Source: Pseudomonas brassicacearum subsp. brassicacearum (GTDB lineage: Bacteria; Pseudomonadota; Gammaproteobacteria; Pseudomonadales; Pseudomonadaceae). Taken from it: a stretch of DNA of 64,000 bases. Positions 17,503-26,623 of this stretch are shown piece after piece. The position numbers were made by a program, and so were the translations under genes. Location of the stretch: the NCBI RefSeq assembly GCF_008801605.1, contig NZ_VZPJ01000001.1:186001-250000 (forward strand), in the 5' to 3' direction. The notes beneath the pieces were generated by a model. That model saw only the letters and a program-made list of their open reading frames with translations, was not told the origin of the DNA and did no database searches. How positions within the stretch are numbered: position 1 is the stretch's first letter; the number at the start of each line of letters is the position of its first letter.

Positions 17503-18103
17503 CAGCACACAACCGGTCCTGGCCGTTTTCGACTTCGACGGCACATTGACCGACCGGCACACGTTCTGGCGCTACATGCGCTTCATCGTAGGCACACGTT
17601 CGTTCTGGCTGCGGATCATTCCCCTGCTGCCCAAGATGCTCAGCGTGATCGTCGGCATCACCCCGCTGATGCAAGCGCGCCTGGCGTTCATCGCCTGCTA
17701 CCTGGGCGGCCTGTCGGTGGAGCAAGAGCGCGAGCATGCCAAGTATTTCATCAGCGAGCTGCTGCCGCTCTGGCTCAGGCCCGAGGCGTTGCGACGGCTG
17801 CAATGGCATCAGTCCATGGGGCACGTCACCGCGCTGGTGAGCAATTCGCCGGAAAACTACCTGATCCCCTGGGGCCAGGCCGCGGGTTTCGACTATGTGT
17901 GCGGTACCCGCCTGGCAACGGCAAAGAACAAGCTGACCGGCGGGATATCCGGTACCAACTGTGTAGAGCGAGAGAAAGTCACGCGGCTCAAGGGCTGCTT
18001 GAGCAACCTTGATGATTTTTACATTTATGCCTACGGCGATTCATCAGGCGACGATGCCCTGCTCGGCATTGCCAACTCTCCCTTCTACAGAAACTGGTAC
18101 TGA
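17492..18103 (+). CDS. HAD-superfamily phosphatase, subfamily IB (SerB-like)
   Basis: The 203-residue protein has motif I FDFDGTLTD (nucleophile Asp14, acid Asp16), motif II VSNSP, a Lys in the TRLKG segment for motif III, and motif IV YGDSSGDDALL. This full set predicts an active phosphatase with a helical cap. It overlaps the ligase by 11 bases and is 3 bases from the next gene, so it is part of the same transcript. A phosphatase is unusual in simple polyketide operons but is needed in A-factor-type pathways, where a phosphorylated butenolide is dephosphorylated. Confidence 0.87.
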   Translation: MHANSTQPVLAVFDFDGTLTDRHTFWRYMRFIVGTRSFWLRIIPLLPKMLSVIVGITPLMQARLAFIACYLGGLSVEQEREHAKYFISELLPLWLRPEALRRLQWHQSMGHVTALVSNSPENYLIPWGQAAGFDYVCGTRLATAKNKLTGGISGTNCVEREKVTRLKGCLSNLDDFYIYAYGDSSGDDALLGIANSPFYRNWY

Positions 18104-18106
18104 TCG

Positions 18107-19870
18107 ATGAACACTCTGAGCACGTTGGCCCCCAAGCATTTCCAGCGACCTGGCAGCGCCCCGACGGTCATGATCGTCGGCGCCGGTCCTGTTGGCCTGT
18201 CCCTGGCAATCCTGTTGAAGAAATGGGGCGTGTCGTTCCGCATCATTGAAAGGAACGCCGGCCCCTCGACGGCGACCAAGGCGATGGCTATCCATTCCCG
18301 GACCCTGGAAATCTTTCGGGACCTGGGCGTTGCCGAGCAAGCCATCAGCGACGGCTTCACGATCAACCAGTTTTCGGTGCAGTCGAATGCCAAGCGGGTA
18401 CTGAACTACAACTTCTCCTACCTGGACGCGCCCTATCCCCTGCTCCTGAGCCTGCCACAGCCGCAAACGGAGAAGATTCTCCTGGAGCGGCTCAGGGAGC
18501 TGGGTGCCGAGGTGGAGTGGAATACCGAACTGACGGACATCGAAAACCTGCCGGGTTCGGTGCGCATGACGCTCAAGCATGCCGACGGCACCGACGAACA
18601 CTTCACCAGTCGTTGGGTGGCCGCGTGCGACGGTGCTCGCAGCAACATCAGAAAACGCCTGGACATGACCTTCGAAGGCTCGTCCTACGACCGCTTCTTC
18701 ATGCTCGCCGATGCCGATATCGAGTGGTCCGGAAGCAAGGACGAGGGCGCATTTTTCCTGGGTGCGCAGGACGGTTATGTGGCCGTTGCACCGATCAGCG
18801 CTCAATCGCGTTACCGGTTGTTCATCGAAATGCCCTACAACCTGCCGCCAGAAGGCGAGCGCCCGTCCTTGAGCCTGGAGAACTTCCAGCGCTTGTGCGA
18901 AGGGCGCGGGCAAAAGATGACGCTGTCCAACATTTCATCGACCACCATCGCCTCTTTCCAGCATCGCCGCGTGCAATCGATGCAACAAGGCTCCGTGTTT
19001 CTGCTGGGGGACTCGGCGCATATCGGCAGCCCCATCGGTGGGCAGTGGATGAACCTGGGGGTTTCCGAGGCCTACAACCTGGCCTGGAAAATGGCCTATG
19101 TCGATCAGGGCCTGGCGAATCCATCCTTGCTCGACAGTTACAACGAAGAGCGCTACCCGGTTGCCCTGGAAGTCGAGAACACCGCACACCGGCTGACGGG
19201 GCTGATTACGGTCCGGCGTCGCGCCCTGGTGTGGCTGCGCGACAATGTCCTGCCGCTGTTGAGCAACCGCAAAAAGGTCCAGCGCAAACTGCCGTCGATG
19301 ATTTCCGGTCATCAATATCACTATGAGAAAAGTGACTACATTCAAGAATCGCTGACGAAGAAGCAGCGCAAGAACTGGAGCAAGAAAGGGAAAAAACCCG
19401 AGTTCCAGAGCGCAGCGCCTCGCGCCGGGCAACTGGCGCCCGATGTCGAACTGTGGCAACTGCAAGGGATGCCAGCAAAACGCTTGATCGACTTGTTCCA
19501 CGGGACATTCACGCTGCTGATTTTCAGCGCGGCCGATCAGTTTTCGCCGTTGCTGCCAGGCTACTACGCGCTGGCCAAGTCGGTGGAAAAGGACTTCCCA
19601 GGCATCAAGGCCTACTGCGTGATCGACGCCCTGAGCAGCGCCGGCCTGCCGGCTTGGCACTCGACGTTGCTGGACCCCGATTGGCGACTGCATAAGCGCT
19701 ATCACGCCAAGGAAGGCACGATGATGCTGATTCGTCCTGACGGCTATATCGCTTTCCTCGGTGCCGATGCAATAACGCTGATGACGTATCTGAATGTAAG
19801 GTCCGGGTTGCTCAAGGGTGCCAGAAAAACAATATCTTGCGAGACCGACGCAGTGGAACTCCAACTTTAA
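18107..19870 (+). CDS. FAD-dependent monooxygenase (class A, aromatic hydroxylase type)
   Basis: The 587-residue enzyme shows IVGAGPVGLSLAI for FAD/NADPH binding, the DG motif VAACDGARSNIRKRL, and the GD motif LLGDSAHIGSPIGGQWMNLG. A C-terminal part of ~170 residues, with FHGTFTLLIFS and LLDPDWRLHKRYHAKEGTMMLIRPDGYIAFLG, is the thioredoxin-like tail of phenol-hydroxylase-like enzymes. The GG-Q-MN-G pattern has Trp in place of the usual Gly after Gln. It probably hydroxylates or otherwise oxidises a ring or keto intermediate, perhaps ACP-bound. Confidence 0.87.
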   Translation: MNTLSTLAPKHFQRPGSAPTVMIVGAGPVGLSLAILLKKWGVSFRIIERNAGPSTATKAMAIHSRTLEIFRDLGVAEQAISDGFTINQFSVQSNAKRVLNYNFSYLDAPYPLLLSLPQPQTEKILLERLRELGAEVEWNTELTDIENLPGSVRMTLKHADGTDEHFTSRWVAACDGARSNIRKRLDMTFEGSSYDRFFMLADADIEWSGSKDEGAFFLGAQDGYVAVAPISAQSRYRLFIEMPYNLPPEGERPSLSLENFQRLCEGRGQKMTLSNISSTTIASFQHRRVQSMQQGSVFLLGDSAHIGSPIGGQWMNLGVSEAYNLAWKMAYVDQGLANPSLLDSYNEERYPVALEVENTAHRLTGLITVRRRALVWLRDNVLPLLSNRKKVQRKLPSMISGHQYHYEKSDYIQESLTKKQRKNWSKKGKKPEFQSAAPRAGQLAPDVELWQLQGMPAKRLIDLFHGTFTLLIFSAADQFSPLLPGYYALAKSVEKDFPGIKAYCVIDALSSAGLPAWHSTLLDPDWRLHKRYHAKEGTMMLIRPDGYIAFLGADAITLMTYLNVRSGLLKGARKTISCETDAVELQL

Positions 19871-19988
19871 GTCGCTCCATGGCTACTGCCAGTTTGATGA
19901 ACTGATATAAACAAGGCCCTGCCCTGGGCCATGATTTTTGATCTTTCTTACTTATAGAAATATCGACCGACTTGGTTAGGAGAATCTT

Positions 19989-21089
19989 ATGCGCTTGCAA
20001 CTTAATGATGTTGTGCAGGAATTCATCGTGTCCAATGGGAGAATAGCCCATAGCTATTTCTCTCTTTCCGAAAAGATTATTGATTCACTCTGCGAATCCA
20101 ATATCGCCAAAGAATCAATATTGCTGCGACTCTTGGAACAGGCTGAAACGGTCACTGCGCATTACTTCAATGCTCATCAACAAGTCCTTGAAGGCGTTTA
20201 TGCCAATGGGACCGAAGCGGCGGTCAACACGAGTGTTCCCGTACTCGAGCCGGTTCATTCAAACCCGACCATACTGGCGCCGACGCCTGTCGTCGAAGCC
20301 GCCGCAGCCGTCGAAGAGACAAATGCACTCAGCTACGGGCAATGGTTGCGTGCCGAAATCAGTACGGTCACCGGCTTCCAGGCTCAACAGATCGACTTCG
20401 ATCAGAGCTTCGAGAGCCTGGGGATCGACTCCCTGGGGCTGGTCGATATTTTCGAATCCCTGGCCCAGCACTTCCCGGAAAAGAAAGACCTGACCTCGCA
20501 GCTCTTCGACGCCCCTACCCCAACCGCATTGCTGGCGCGGCTTGAAGCCGATCCGCAGGCACCAACGGTGGATGTCCAAGCGTGGGTACTCGACCAACTC
20601 GCGACCATCACCGGCTTTACGGTCGAGCAGATCGACCCGACACAAAGCTATGAAAGCCTGGGCCTGGATTCCCTGGTGCAACTGGACTTCCTGGAGTCGG
20701 TAGTCGCCATGTGGCCGCAGCTCAAGGCCCACAGTTCCGAACTGGCCAACGCCAAGTTCCCGCAGGCAACCATCGCCCTGATTCAAACCGCCCTGGCCGC
20801 TCCCCAGCCGCAGGCGGCGCCTGGCGACGAACCTTCAGCGGCCACGACGGACACTCAAGGGCAGGAAGAAAACCTGCTGCTCAACGCCCTGTCCCCGCTG
20901 ATCCCGGACGCAGCGCAGTCGATCGACATCCAGACGCCGTTCGCACAACTGGGCCTCAACGGCTTTGCCCGAGAGGCGCTCTGCCAATCCATGGCGCAAC
21001 AGTGCTCTGCCAGCGAATTTGCCGGTGAAGCGCTGATGTCCCGTCGCACGCCTGAGGATGCCTTGTCGCTGCTGGCCAGGCTGAGCTGA
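19989..21089 (+). CDS. Multi-ACP protein: two active acyl carriers and one degenerate
   Basis: The 366-residue protein begins after AGGAGAATCTT. Residues 1-75 form a helical N-terminal segment that may dock partners. Carrier 1 has LGIDSLG (phosphopantetheine Ser148) and carrier 2 has LGLDSLV (Ser228). A third carrier-like unit at ~295-365 has the helix-1 and loop pattern but reads LGLNGFAR, with Asn324-Gly325 where Asp-Ser is needed, so it cannot carry the arm. Ala/Pro/Glu-rich linkers separate the units. Tandem ACPs feeding a separate KS protein recall PUFA-synthase logic. The KS gene begins 74 bases downstream. Confidence 0.9.
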   Translation: MRLQLNDVVQEFIVSNGRIAHSYFSLSEKIIDSLCESNIAKESILLRLLEQAETVTAHYFNAHQQVLEGVYANGTEAAVNTSVPVLEPVHSNPTILAPTPVVEAAAAVEETNALSYGQWLRAEISTVTGFQAQQIDFDQSFESLGIDSLGLVDIFESLAQHFPEKKDLTSQLFDAPTPTALLARLEADPQAPTVDVQAWVLDQLATITGFTVEQIDPTQSYESLGLDSLVQLDFLESVVAMWPQLKAHSSELANAKFPQATIALIQTALAAPQPQAAPGDEPSAATTDTQGQEENLLLNALSPLIPDAAQSIDIQTPFAQLGLNGFAREALCQSMAQQCSASEFAGEALMSRRTPEDALSLLARLS

Positions 21090-21163
21090 GCCCGGCAGCA
21101 ACAGGAATGGAATCCGGGTGATCGAACAGGTCACCCAGCATTTTGGCGATCAGGGAGACAGGT

Positions 21164-24100
21164 ATGAGTGGCGCAGTCACAACAAAGGGCGATTTTTGCT
21201 TTAGCGCAATGGCGGGCGAGTTTCCGGGGGCGCCGTCCACGGATGCGCTTTGGCAGTTGCTCTCGCAAGGGCAGATCGCACCGATCGAATCAATGCCGAC
21301 ACGCTGGGAATTGGACAAGGCGTCGATCTATTCAACCAAGGCCGGCGAGAAGGATCGCACGTACCTGGACAGCGCTTTTTGCCTGACCGATGACGTCTCA
21401 ACCCCGTCACGGCACGAAGGACGACAGGTCGCCATCGGCAAGAAAGTGCTCCAGACGCTGCTCACCCAACTCGCCGGACAAGGCTCGGCGCTAAGCAGGG
21501 AGCGCACCGCGCTGGTGGTCGCGACCTCCTGGAGTGACGAGAGCTATTTCGTCACCGGCGTGTCCGGAAAAACCGACGCACCGGCCGGCTTTACACCGGG
21601 TGAACAAGTTGCAGAACTGGCGGCGGCCTTTGCCTTGGGTGGGCCGGCGTTATCGGTAGACACCGCGTGCAGTTCGTTCCCCTATGCCCTGGATATGGCC
21701 CAGGCACTGGTCAACAGTGGCCAGGCTGACAACGCGATTGTCATGGCCCTCAACACCGTGCTGCCACCCGCGCTGTTCCTGGGTTTCTCGCAGTTGACGG
21801 CTTTTTCCGCCCGCGCGCGGATGGAAGCGTTCGGCCAGGACGCCGACGGTATCGTGCCGGGCGAATGTGCCGTGGCCTTTCTGGTCGAACCGCTCGCCCA
21901 GGCCCTGACAGCGCAGCGTCATCCCCTGGGCGTGCTGCGCGCCTTGGGCATGTCCGCCGACGGCGCCGAAGGCTCGGTGTTTGCGCCAGGCAAACAGGCC
22001 CAGTACTCGGCCTACCAACGAGCCTATCGCGGCCTCGATCCACGCGATGTCGACTACATCGAGACCCACGGCACCGGGACACCGCTGGGGGACGCAACGG
22101 AGCTGGCCTCGCTGAACAGCTTCTTTGCCCCCCATCGTCCGGACGGCAAGAAAATCACCATCGGCTCGATCAAGTCGGTCATCGGCCATCCCCTGGCCGC
22201 TGCCGGCGGTGCCTCGCTCGCCAAGGCCTTGATGATACTGCGCCATAAAGGCATCCCCCCGCAGCCCGGTTACCGCCCCAGCACCAAGGTCGACGAGACC
22301 TGCCTGAGACTCGCCACCCAGCAGATACATCCCCTGGAGGATCATCCATCTGCACGCCGGATTGGCATCTCCAGTTTTGGTTTCGGCGGTGCCAACGCGC
22401 ACTTGGTGGTGGATGAATACATTCCCGACAACCACCCTGCCGCCCCCCTGACCGCGCCGGCGAGCGCCAGTGGCGTGGTCATGCTCGACCTTGCCATTGT
22501 CGAGGCTGAAGCAGCGCTGGGCAGCCACCGTTCCTTGCAGTCATTCCAGCAGCAACTCGATCAACCCGCCGCCCCCTCCGTCATGTTCCCTTATGGGCGC
22601 TTCGTTGATTACACCCCGGCGCCCGGTCAACCGTTGTTGGGTAAATTCCTCGCACAAGACCACGTCATCGATATCGATGGCTATGGCATGGGGCCCAAGC
22701 CATTGGCTCATGTCGATCCGTTCAAGCTGTTGATCACCGATCGCGTCAATCATTTGCTGCGGCGTTTGCCAGGCGTGGCCGGTTCGCCCGGCACAGCGAT
22801 GGTCATGTGCTGCAACATGGGTGGCGAGCGCTTCAGCAATGCCTACAGCAGCGCCCACAACTTCTACTCCCGGGCGCAAGGTGCGGCACCGGGCGTCGAA
22901 GTGACAGACGTGGCAACCATGCTGCCGAACATGTTGTCCGGCTATCCGGCGCAGATTTTTGACTTCAAGGGTTTCCATCAGACCCTGGTCGGCACAGCGG
23001 GCCTGTTCTGGCAAACCTTGCTGGCCTCGCCGCAATGGTTCAACGACGGCATCACCACGCTGCTGCTCGGCGCAGGGCGTTTTGTCAGCGGTGAAATCGA
23101 GGTCGAGCGCGCCCGGAGTAGCGCAATCACGCAAGGTGAAGGACTGGGACTGATCGCGCTGCGTCGTTACCAACCGGATGCCGCTGACAAACCCTTGCTG
23201 GTGATCCGCGCGGCGGTCCTCGCCCACGCTGCCGGCTCGTTGGAAGAGGCTTGCCAACGGCTGGACAAAGCGCCGAGCGACTATCCGAACGTTGACGTCT
23301 GTGAGTTGCAGCCTGCTGCGACGCCTGCCAGCGGATCACTGCAGGAGATGACCGGTTTCCTGGCTGAAGCCAGCGGCATCGAGACCCTGTTGGCGGTGAT
23401 GTTGAAGGGCGCGACCCATTCCGTGATCGAGGTGCGCGACGCCGGCAAGACGGTGATGTGGCTGTTTACCGAAAAGCTTCGCCAATGGAGCCCGACGGCG
23501 GCCGAAGCCAGCTCGCCCATCAAGCATCCCTTCATGTTGCGCTTTGCCCATTCGTCATCCCACGAACTGCAGCAGGTCATCACGCCTGCCCGGCCTGTCA
23601 GCCTGGTCCGCGAACCACAGAACGATGGCGTCGACGTACTGCAACTCAGCGACATGCTCACCAGCACCTTGCTCTCCGGGCTGCGGGTGCGGGTTCGCGC
23701 CATGGAAAGCCTGTTCGCCCTGCACCATGGCGACACAACCCAGCGCCCGACGCACTGGCAGCGCAGCGCGGAACATATCGTGATCGCCAACGCCCAGCGC
23801 AGCCCACAGTCGCTGCACGCCCAGCTCGTGGTGGATGAAGCACACCCGTACTTCTTCGATCATCCCCTGGATCACGTCCCGGGCATTTTGCTGCTCGAGG
23901 GCGTGCTGCAACTGATCGAACTGGCCATGCCGCCTCTGAGCGGACGGGTCGCCTACATCAAGAGCCTGACGATCAAGTTCCAGCAATACGTACAGAAGCA
24001 AGGCGTGATCGATCTGCACGTCGAGCAAGGCCAGGATCCCCAGGTGTTCAATGCCAAGGTCATGCAGGCCGGGAAAGTGATGTGCACCTGCGTCCTCGGG

Positions 24101-24592
24101 ATGGCCTACAGCTCGGCGTTCGAGACATCGCCAGCCGGCGAATTCACCGCCACGCCCTGCCGTAACAAGGCCTTGTTGCACAAGGCCAGGGAGGAGAACG
24201 TCATCGTCAGTGACATGAGCGGCGTCGCCCAGGGCCTGAGCGTGGACACGGTGAAACTGCCGCAGGAACACTTCTTCCAGGCAGGTGATCCCGAACACTA
24301 TTCGATGGTGTATTTCCTCGAAGTCGCTCGCCAGTGCTACATGCAGATCGCCCACAGCCATCTGCGGATTCCACTCAATACGCCAATGAATCTGCTGGCC
24401 TTGAGCTTCACCCTGGATCGCCCCATCCCCAGGAACAGCCCGCTGTCATTGGCGCCGCAAGCCGGCTTTGATGCGGCGCTCCAGGCATTCAAGACCAACC
24501 GCATCTATATCGACCTGTTCAACCGGGGCGAAAAAATCGGTCAAGCGAGCATTACCGCCCAGGTGCTCAGTCAATCCGCGCCGGCGGCCTGA
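21164..24592 (+). CDS. Ketosynthase / KS-like / double-hotdog (AfsA-like) megaprotein
   Basis: The 1142-residue protein starts after GGGAGACAGGT. Residues 1-430 are a full ketosynthase with Cys169 (DTACSS), His302 (ETHGTGTPLGD) and His342 (SVIGHPLAAAG). Residues ~500-760 look like a decayed second KS or chain-length-factor: NMLSGYPAQIFDFKG then GTAG with no Cys. Residues ~870-1140 hold two hotdog-like repeats. The first has HPYFFDHPLDHVPGILLLEG (~893-912) and the second EHFFQAGDPEHYSMVYFLE (~1036-1054); both match the AfsA-domain style. PfaC of PUFA synthases has KS-CLF-DH-DH and is the other comparison. It likely elongates ACP-bound chains and then condenses or dehydrates them. Confidence 0.85.
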   Translation: MSGAVTTKGDFCFSAMAGEFPGAPSTDALWQLLSQGQIAPIESMPTRWELDKASIYSTKAGEKDRTYLDSAFCLTDDVSTPSRHEGRQVAIGKKVLQTLLTQLAGQGSALSRERTALVVATSWSDESYFVTGVSGKTDAPAGFTPGEQVAELAAAFALGGPALSVDTACSSFPYALDMAQALVNSGQADNAIVMALNTVLPPALFLGFSQLTAFSARARMEAFGQDADGIVPGECAVAFLVEPLAQALTAQRHPLGVLRALGMSADGAEGSVFAPGKQAQYSAYQRAYRGLDPRDVDYIETHGTGTPLGDATELASLNSFFAPHRPDGKKITIGSIKSVIGHPLAAAGGASLAKALMILRHKGIPPQPGYRPSTKVDETCLRLATQQIHPLEDHPSARRIGISSFGFGGANAHLVVDEYIPDNHPAAPLTAPASASGVVMLDLAIVEAEAALGSHRSLQSFQQQLDQPAAPSVMFPYGRFVDYTPAPGQPLLGKFLAQDHVIDIDGYGMGPKPLAHVDPFKLLITDRVNHLLRRLPGVAGSPGTAMVMCCNMGGERFSNAYSSAHNFYSRAQGAAPGVEVTDVATMLPNMLSGYPAQIFDFKGFHQTLVGTAGLFWQTLLASPQWFNDGITTLLLGAGRFVSGEIEVERARSSAITQGEGLGLIALRRYQPDAADKPLLVIRAAVLAHAAGSLEEACQRLDKAPSDYPNVDVCELQPAATPASGSLQEMTGFLAEASGIETLLAVMLKGATHSVIEVRDAGKTVMWLFTEKLRQWSPTAAEASSPIKHPFMLRFAHSSSHELQQVITPARPVSLVREPQNDGVDVLQLSDMLTSTLLSGLRVRVRAMESLFALHHGDTTQRPTHWQRSAEHIVIANAQRSPQSLHAQLVVDEAHPYFFDHPLDHVPGILLLEGVLQLIELAMPPLSGRVAYIKSLTIKFQQYVQKQGVIDLHVEQGQDPQVFNAKVMQAGKVMCTCVLGMAYSSAFETSPAGEFTATPCRNKALLHKAREENVIVSDMSGVAQGLSVDTVKLPQEHFFQAGDPEHYSMVYFLEVARQCYMQIAHSHLRIPLNTPMNLLALSFTLDRPIPRNSPLSLAPQAGFDAALQAFKTNRIYIDLFNRGEKIGQASITAQVLSQSAPAA

Positions 24593-24649
24593 GCATTGAA
24601 TGGATCTGCCCTCCAGCATGACCGTGCCCCCCACAACCAAGGTGTCGCC

Positions 24650-25120
24650 GTGAACGATGTCAAAGTGCAAGTCATAGTCAAATCGCCCCCTTCTGAAATC
24701 TGGAAGATCTGGAGCAATTTTGCAGAAGCGCCGTTATGGGATACCGACGTTCGCCAGTGTCAACTCGACGGCCCTTTCCAGGCGGGGACACGCGGCAAAT
24801 GCGTGCTCAAGAATGGCTTGAACATGCCACTGAAACTGGAAGCCGTGAGCCTGCACGAAAGCTATCGCAACAGTGCACGGCTGCTGTGGATCGACCTCGA
24901 GTTCGATCATCAGTTGCGCAGGCTTTCTCCCGATGAAACCCATGTCATCCATAGCGCGAAAATTTCCGGGCCGTTGAGTTTCCTGTATCGCGGACTGCTG
25001 CGCAAAGCGTTGACCGCAGCGATGACCACGGCACTGGACAACCTGTGCCGGCTGGCTGAACAACGGGCCATTGGCGCCCCAGGACACGAGAAAACCGCGA
25101 CGCCTTTGCACCTCGTGTGA
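24650..25120 (+). CDS. SRPBCC/polyketide cyclase-like small protein
   Basis: The 156-residue protein starts at GTG with AAGGTG six bases before it. It has the START-like pattern of a beta strand (VKVQVIVKSPPSEIWKIWSNFAEAPLWDTDV), a glycine-rich hairpin and a long C-terminal helix (LRKALTAAMTTALDNLCRLAEQ). Such folds bind hydrophobic ligands and act as aromatases or cyclases, or simply as carriers. It follows the KS gene by 57 bases in the same operon, so a role on the polyketide product is plausible but not proven. Confidence 0.75.
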   Translation: MNDVKVQVIVKSPPSEIWKIWSNFAEAPLWDTDVRQCQLDGPFQAGTRGKCVLKNGLNMPLKLEAVSLHESYRNSARLLWIDLEFDHQLRRLSPDETHVIHSAKISGPLSFLYRGLLRKALTAAMTTALDNLCRLAEQRAIGAPGHEKTATPLHLV

Positions 25121-25205
25121 ATGCCTCCCGGAAGCACGCGTGCTGAACGCACCTTCCCGGACTCGCTTTGCTTACTTATCGATAACAGCACATTTCGGAT
25201 CTAGC

Positions 25206-25904
25206 ATGAACCTACAGAAAAACAGCCAATATCTGCTCATGGCCATCGTTGGCCTGGGGGCTATTGCCCCAGCATCGAGTTTCGCCGACAACCTCGGCCC
25301 CTATGTCAGTGGCATGGGCGGCGTGAACTGGGTCTCTAAACAGGACCTGACCCAGAACAGCAATGATTTCGTCGAGATGGAATACAATCAACCGCTGCAC
25401 TCGGGCTACGCCACCGGGCTGGCAGTGGGCTGGCGGTTCCCGGTCGGACTGCGGCCCGAGGTGGAGCTGAGCTACCGCCGCAACACCATGGACCAATTCA
25501 ATAACCGGGTCTACGAGGGCGGAAGCAGCATCGAGGGCAAAGGCGAAGAGGAAGCCAGCAGCCTCATGGCCAACCTCTGGTATGACGTCTCGAACCTGCC
25601 GGCCCCCTTCAGCCGCTTCACACCTTATGTAGGCGGTGGCCTGGGCTACGCGGTGCTGACCATCAAGGGCCTGGAAGCGGGTGGCGTCGAGTTCGGCGGC
25701 ACCCATCGCGACACCGTCTCGGCCTGGCAACTCGGCGCAGGCGTTGCTTACGAGCTGAGCGACCATTGGTCCATGTCCCTGGATTACCGCTACTTCAAGA
25801 CCGGCGAAGCGAACTACGGCAAAATCCAGGGCCTGGTCCCAGCCGATGTGAAAACCGAATACAACGCCCAGTCCTTGATGCTCGGCCTGCGGTACTGGCT
25901 GTAA
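25206..25904 (+). CDS. Outer-membrane beta-barrel protein (OmpA-like barrel fold)
   Basis: The 232-residue protein has a signal peptide (MNLQKNSQYLLMAIVGLGAIAPASSFA) and alternating strands such as GPYVSGMGGVNWV, LAVGWRFPVGLRPEVELSYR, RFTPYVGGGLGYAV, WQLGAGVAYEL and WSMSLDYRYFKTG. It ends in LMLGLRYWL, an aromatic C-terminus suited to BAM insertion. It has eight predicted strands and no peptidoglycan domain. It is the last gene before a strong terminator and may help export of, or protection from, the pathway product; this is inference from position only. Confidence 0.8.
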   Translation: MNLQKNSQYLLMAIVGLGAIAPASSFADNLGPYVSGMGGVNWVSKQDLTQNSNDFVEMEYNQPLHSGYATGLAVGWRFPVGLRPEVELSYRRNTMDQFNNRVYEGGSSIEGKGEEEASSLMANLWYDVSNLPAPFSRFTPYVGGGLGYAVLTIKGLEAGGVEFGGTHRDTVSAWQLGAGVAYELSDHWSMSLDYRYFKTGEANYGKIQGLVPADVKTEYNAQSLMLGLRYWL

Positions 25905-25915
25905 GCGCTAGCCGG

Positions 25916-25951
25916 ATCGACGCCTTGCCTTGGCCAGGCGTCGATTTCTCA
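25916..25951 (+). terminator. Rho-independent terminator of the biosynthetic operon
   Basis: ATCGACGCCT (25916-25925) pairs perfectly with AGGCGTCGAT (25936-25945) and is followed by TTCTC. It sits 12 bases after the barrel gene stop. Confidence 0.8.
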
Positions 25952-25957
25952 TCTCGT

Positions 25958-26623
25958 CTAACGCAAAGTGCCAGGCGCCTGGCGCCCGGCAAAACGCGCC
26001 GCAGCCACCGCCCGGTTGGGGACGTTCAGCGCACGGATCAACGAAGAGACATGAATGCGCACAGTGAAGGGAGAAATCTCAAGCGCTGCGGCGATCTCCT
26101 TGTTGGTCTTGCCTTCGGCAATCAATTGCCAGACCTCTCGCTGCCGGGACGTGAGCTTGTTCATGTCATCGTTGGAGCCAAGCGGCAGCGGGTCCGAAGG
26201 CTCGTACTTGACCAGTACTTCGCCACGACGAATAGCGCCGATAGCCTTGCCGACCTGCTCGGGAGAAAGGCTCTTACCGACAAAGCCGTCGACACCGGTC
26301 TCCATGACACGCCCAATGACATCGCCGTCATCCAGGGTCGAAACCACAATCATCACAGTGTGCTTGAGTGCCTGGCGCAACTGCGCAAGCTCGCTGACGG
26401 AACCCAGGCCGGGAAGACGTATATCAAGAATCAGCGTATCGAGAGCGTGTCCATTCGTTACGAGCGTCCGTACTTCTTCCAGGCTCCCTGCTTGTTCGAT
26501 CATCGCCTCAGGTACCAGGCGTTGCAGTAACAGCGTCATCCCCTCTCGGAACAGCGGGTGTTCGTCTGCCACGATGATCCGGCAAATCTTCTGGCCCGAA
26601 ACGCGTCGTTCATCGCGCCTCAT
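25958..26623 (-). CDS. NarL/LuxR-family response regulator
   Basis: The 221-residue protein has a receiver domain (CRIIVADEHPLFREGMTLLL, phospho-acceptor Asp in LDTLILDIRLPG, GFVGKSLSPEQV with the Lys) and a LuxR-type DNA-binding domain (LTSRQREVWQLIAEGKTNKEIAAALEISPFTVRIHVSSL). I take ATG 26623 as the start because the receiver begins just after it; the long in-frame extension has no conserved content. It overlaps the previous exported-protein gene by 14 bases, so the two are translated together. No histidine kinase is adjacent. Confidence 0.85.
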   Translation of the reverse strand: MRRDERRVSGQKICRIIVADEHPLFREGMTLLLQRLVPEAMIEQAGSLEEVRTLVTNGHALDTLILDIRLPGLGSVSELAQLRQALKHTVMIVVSTLDDGDVIGRVMETGVDGFVGKSLSPEQVGKAIGAIRRGEVLVKYEPSDPLPLGSNDDMNKLTSRQREVWQLIAEGKTNKEIAAALEISPFTVRIHVSSLIRALNVPNRAVAAARFAGRQAPGTLR

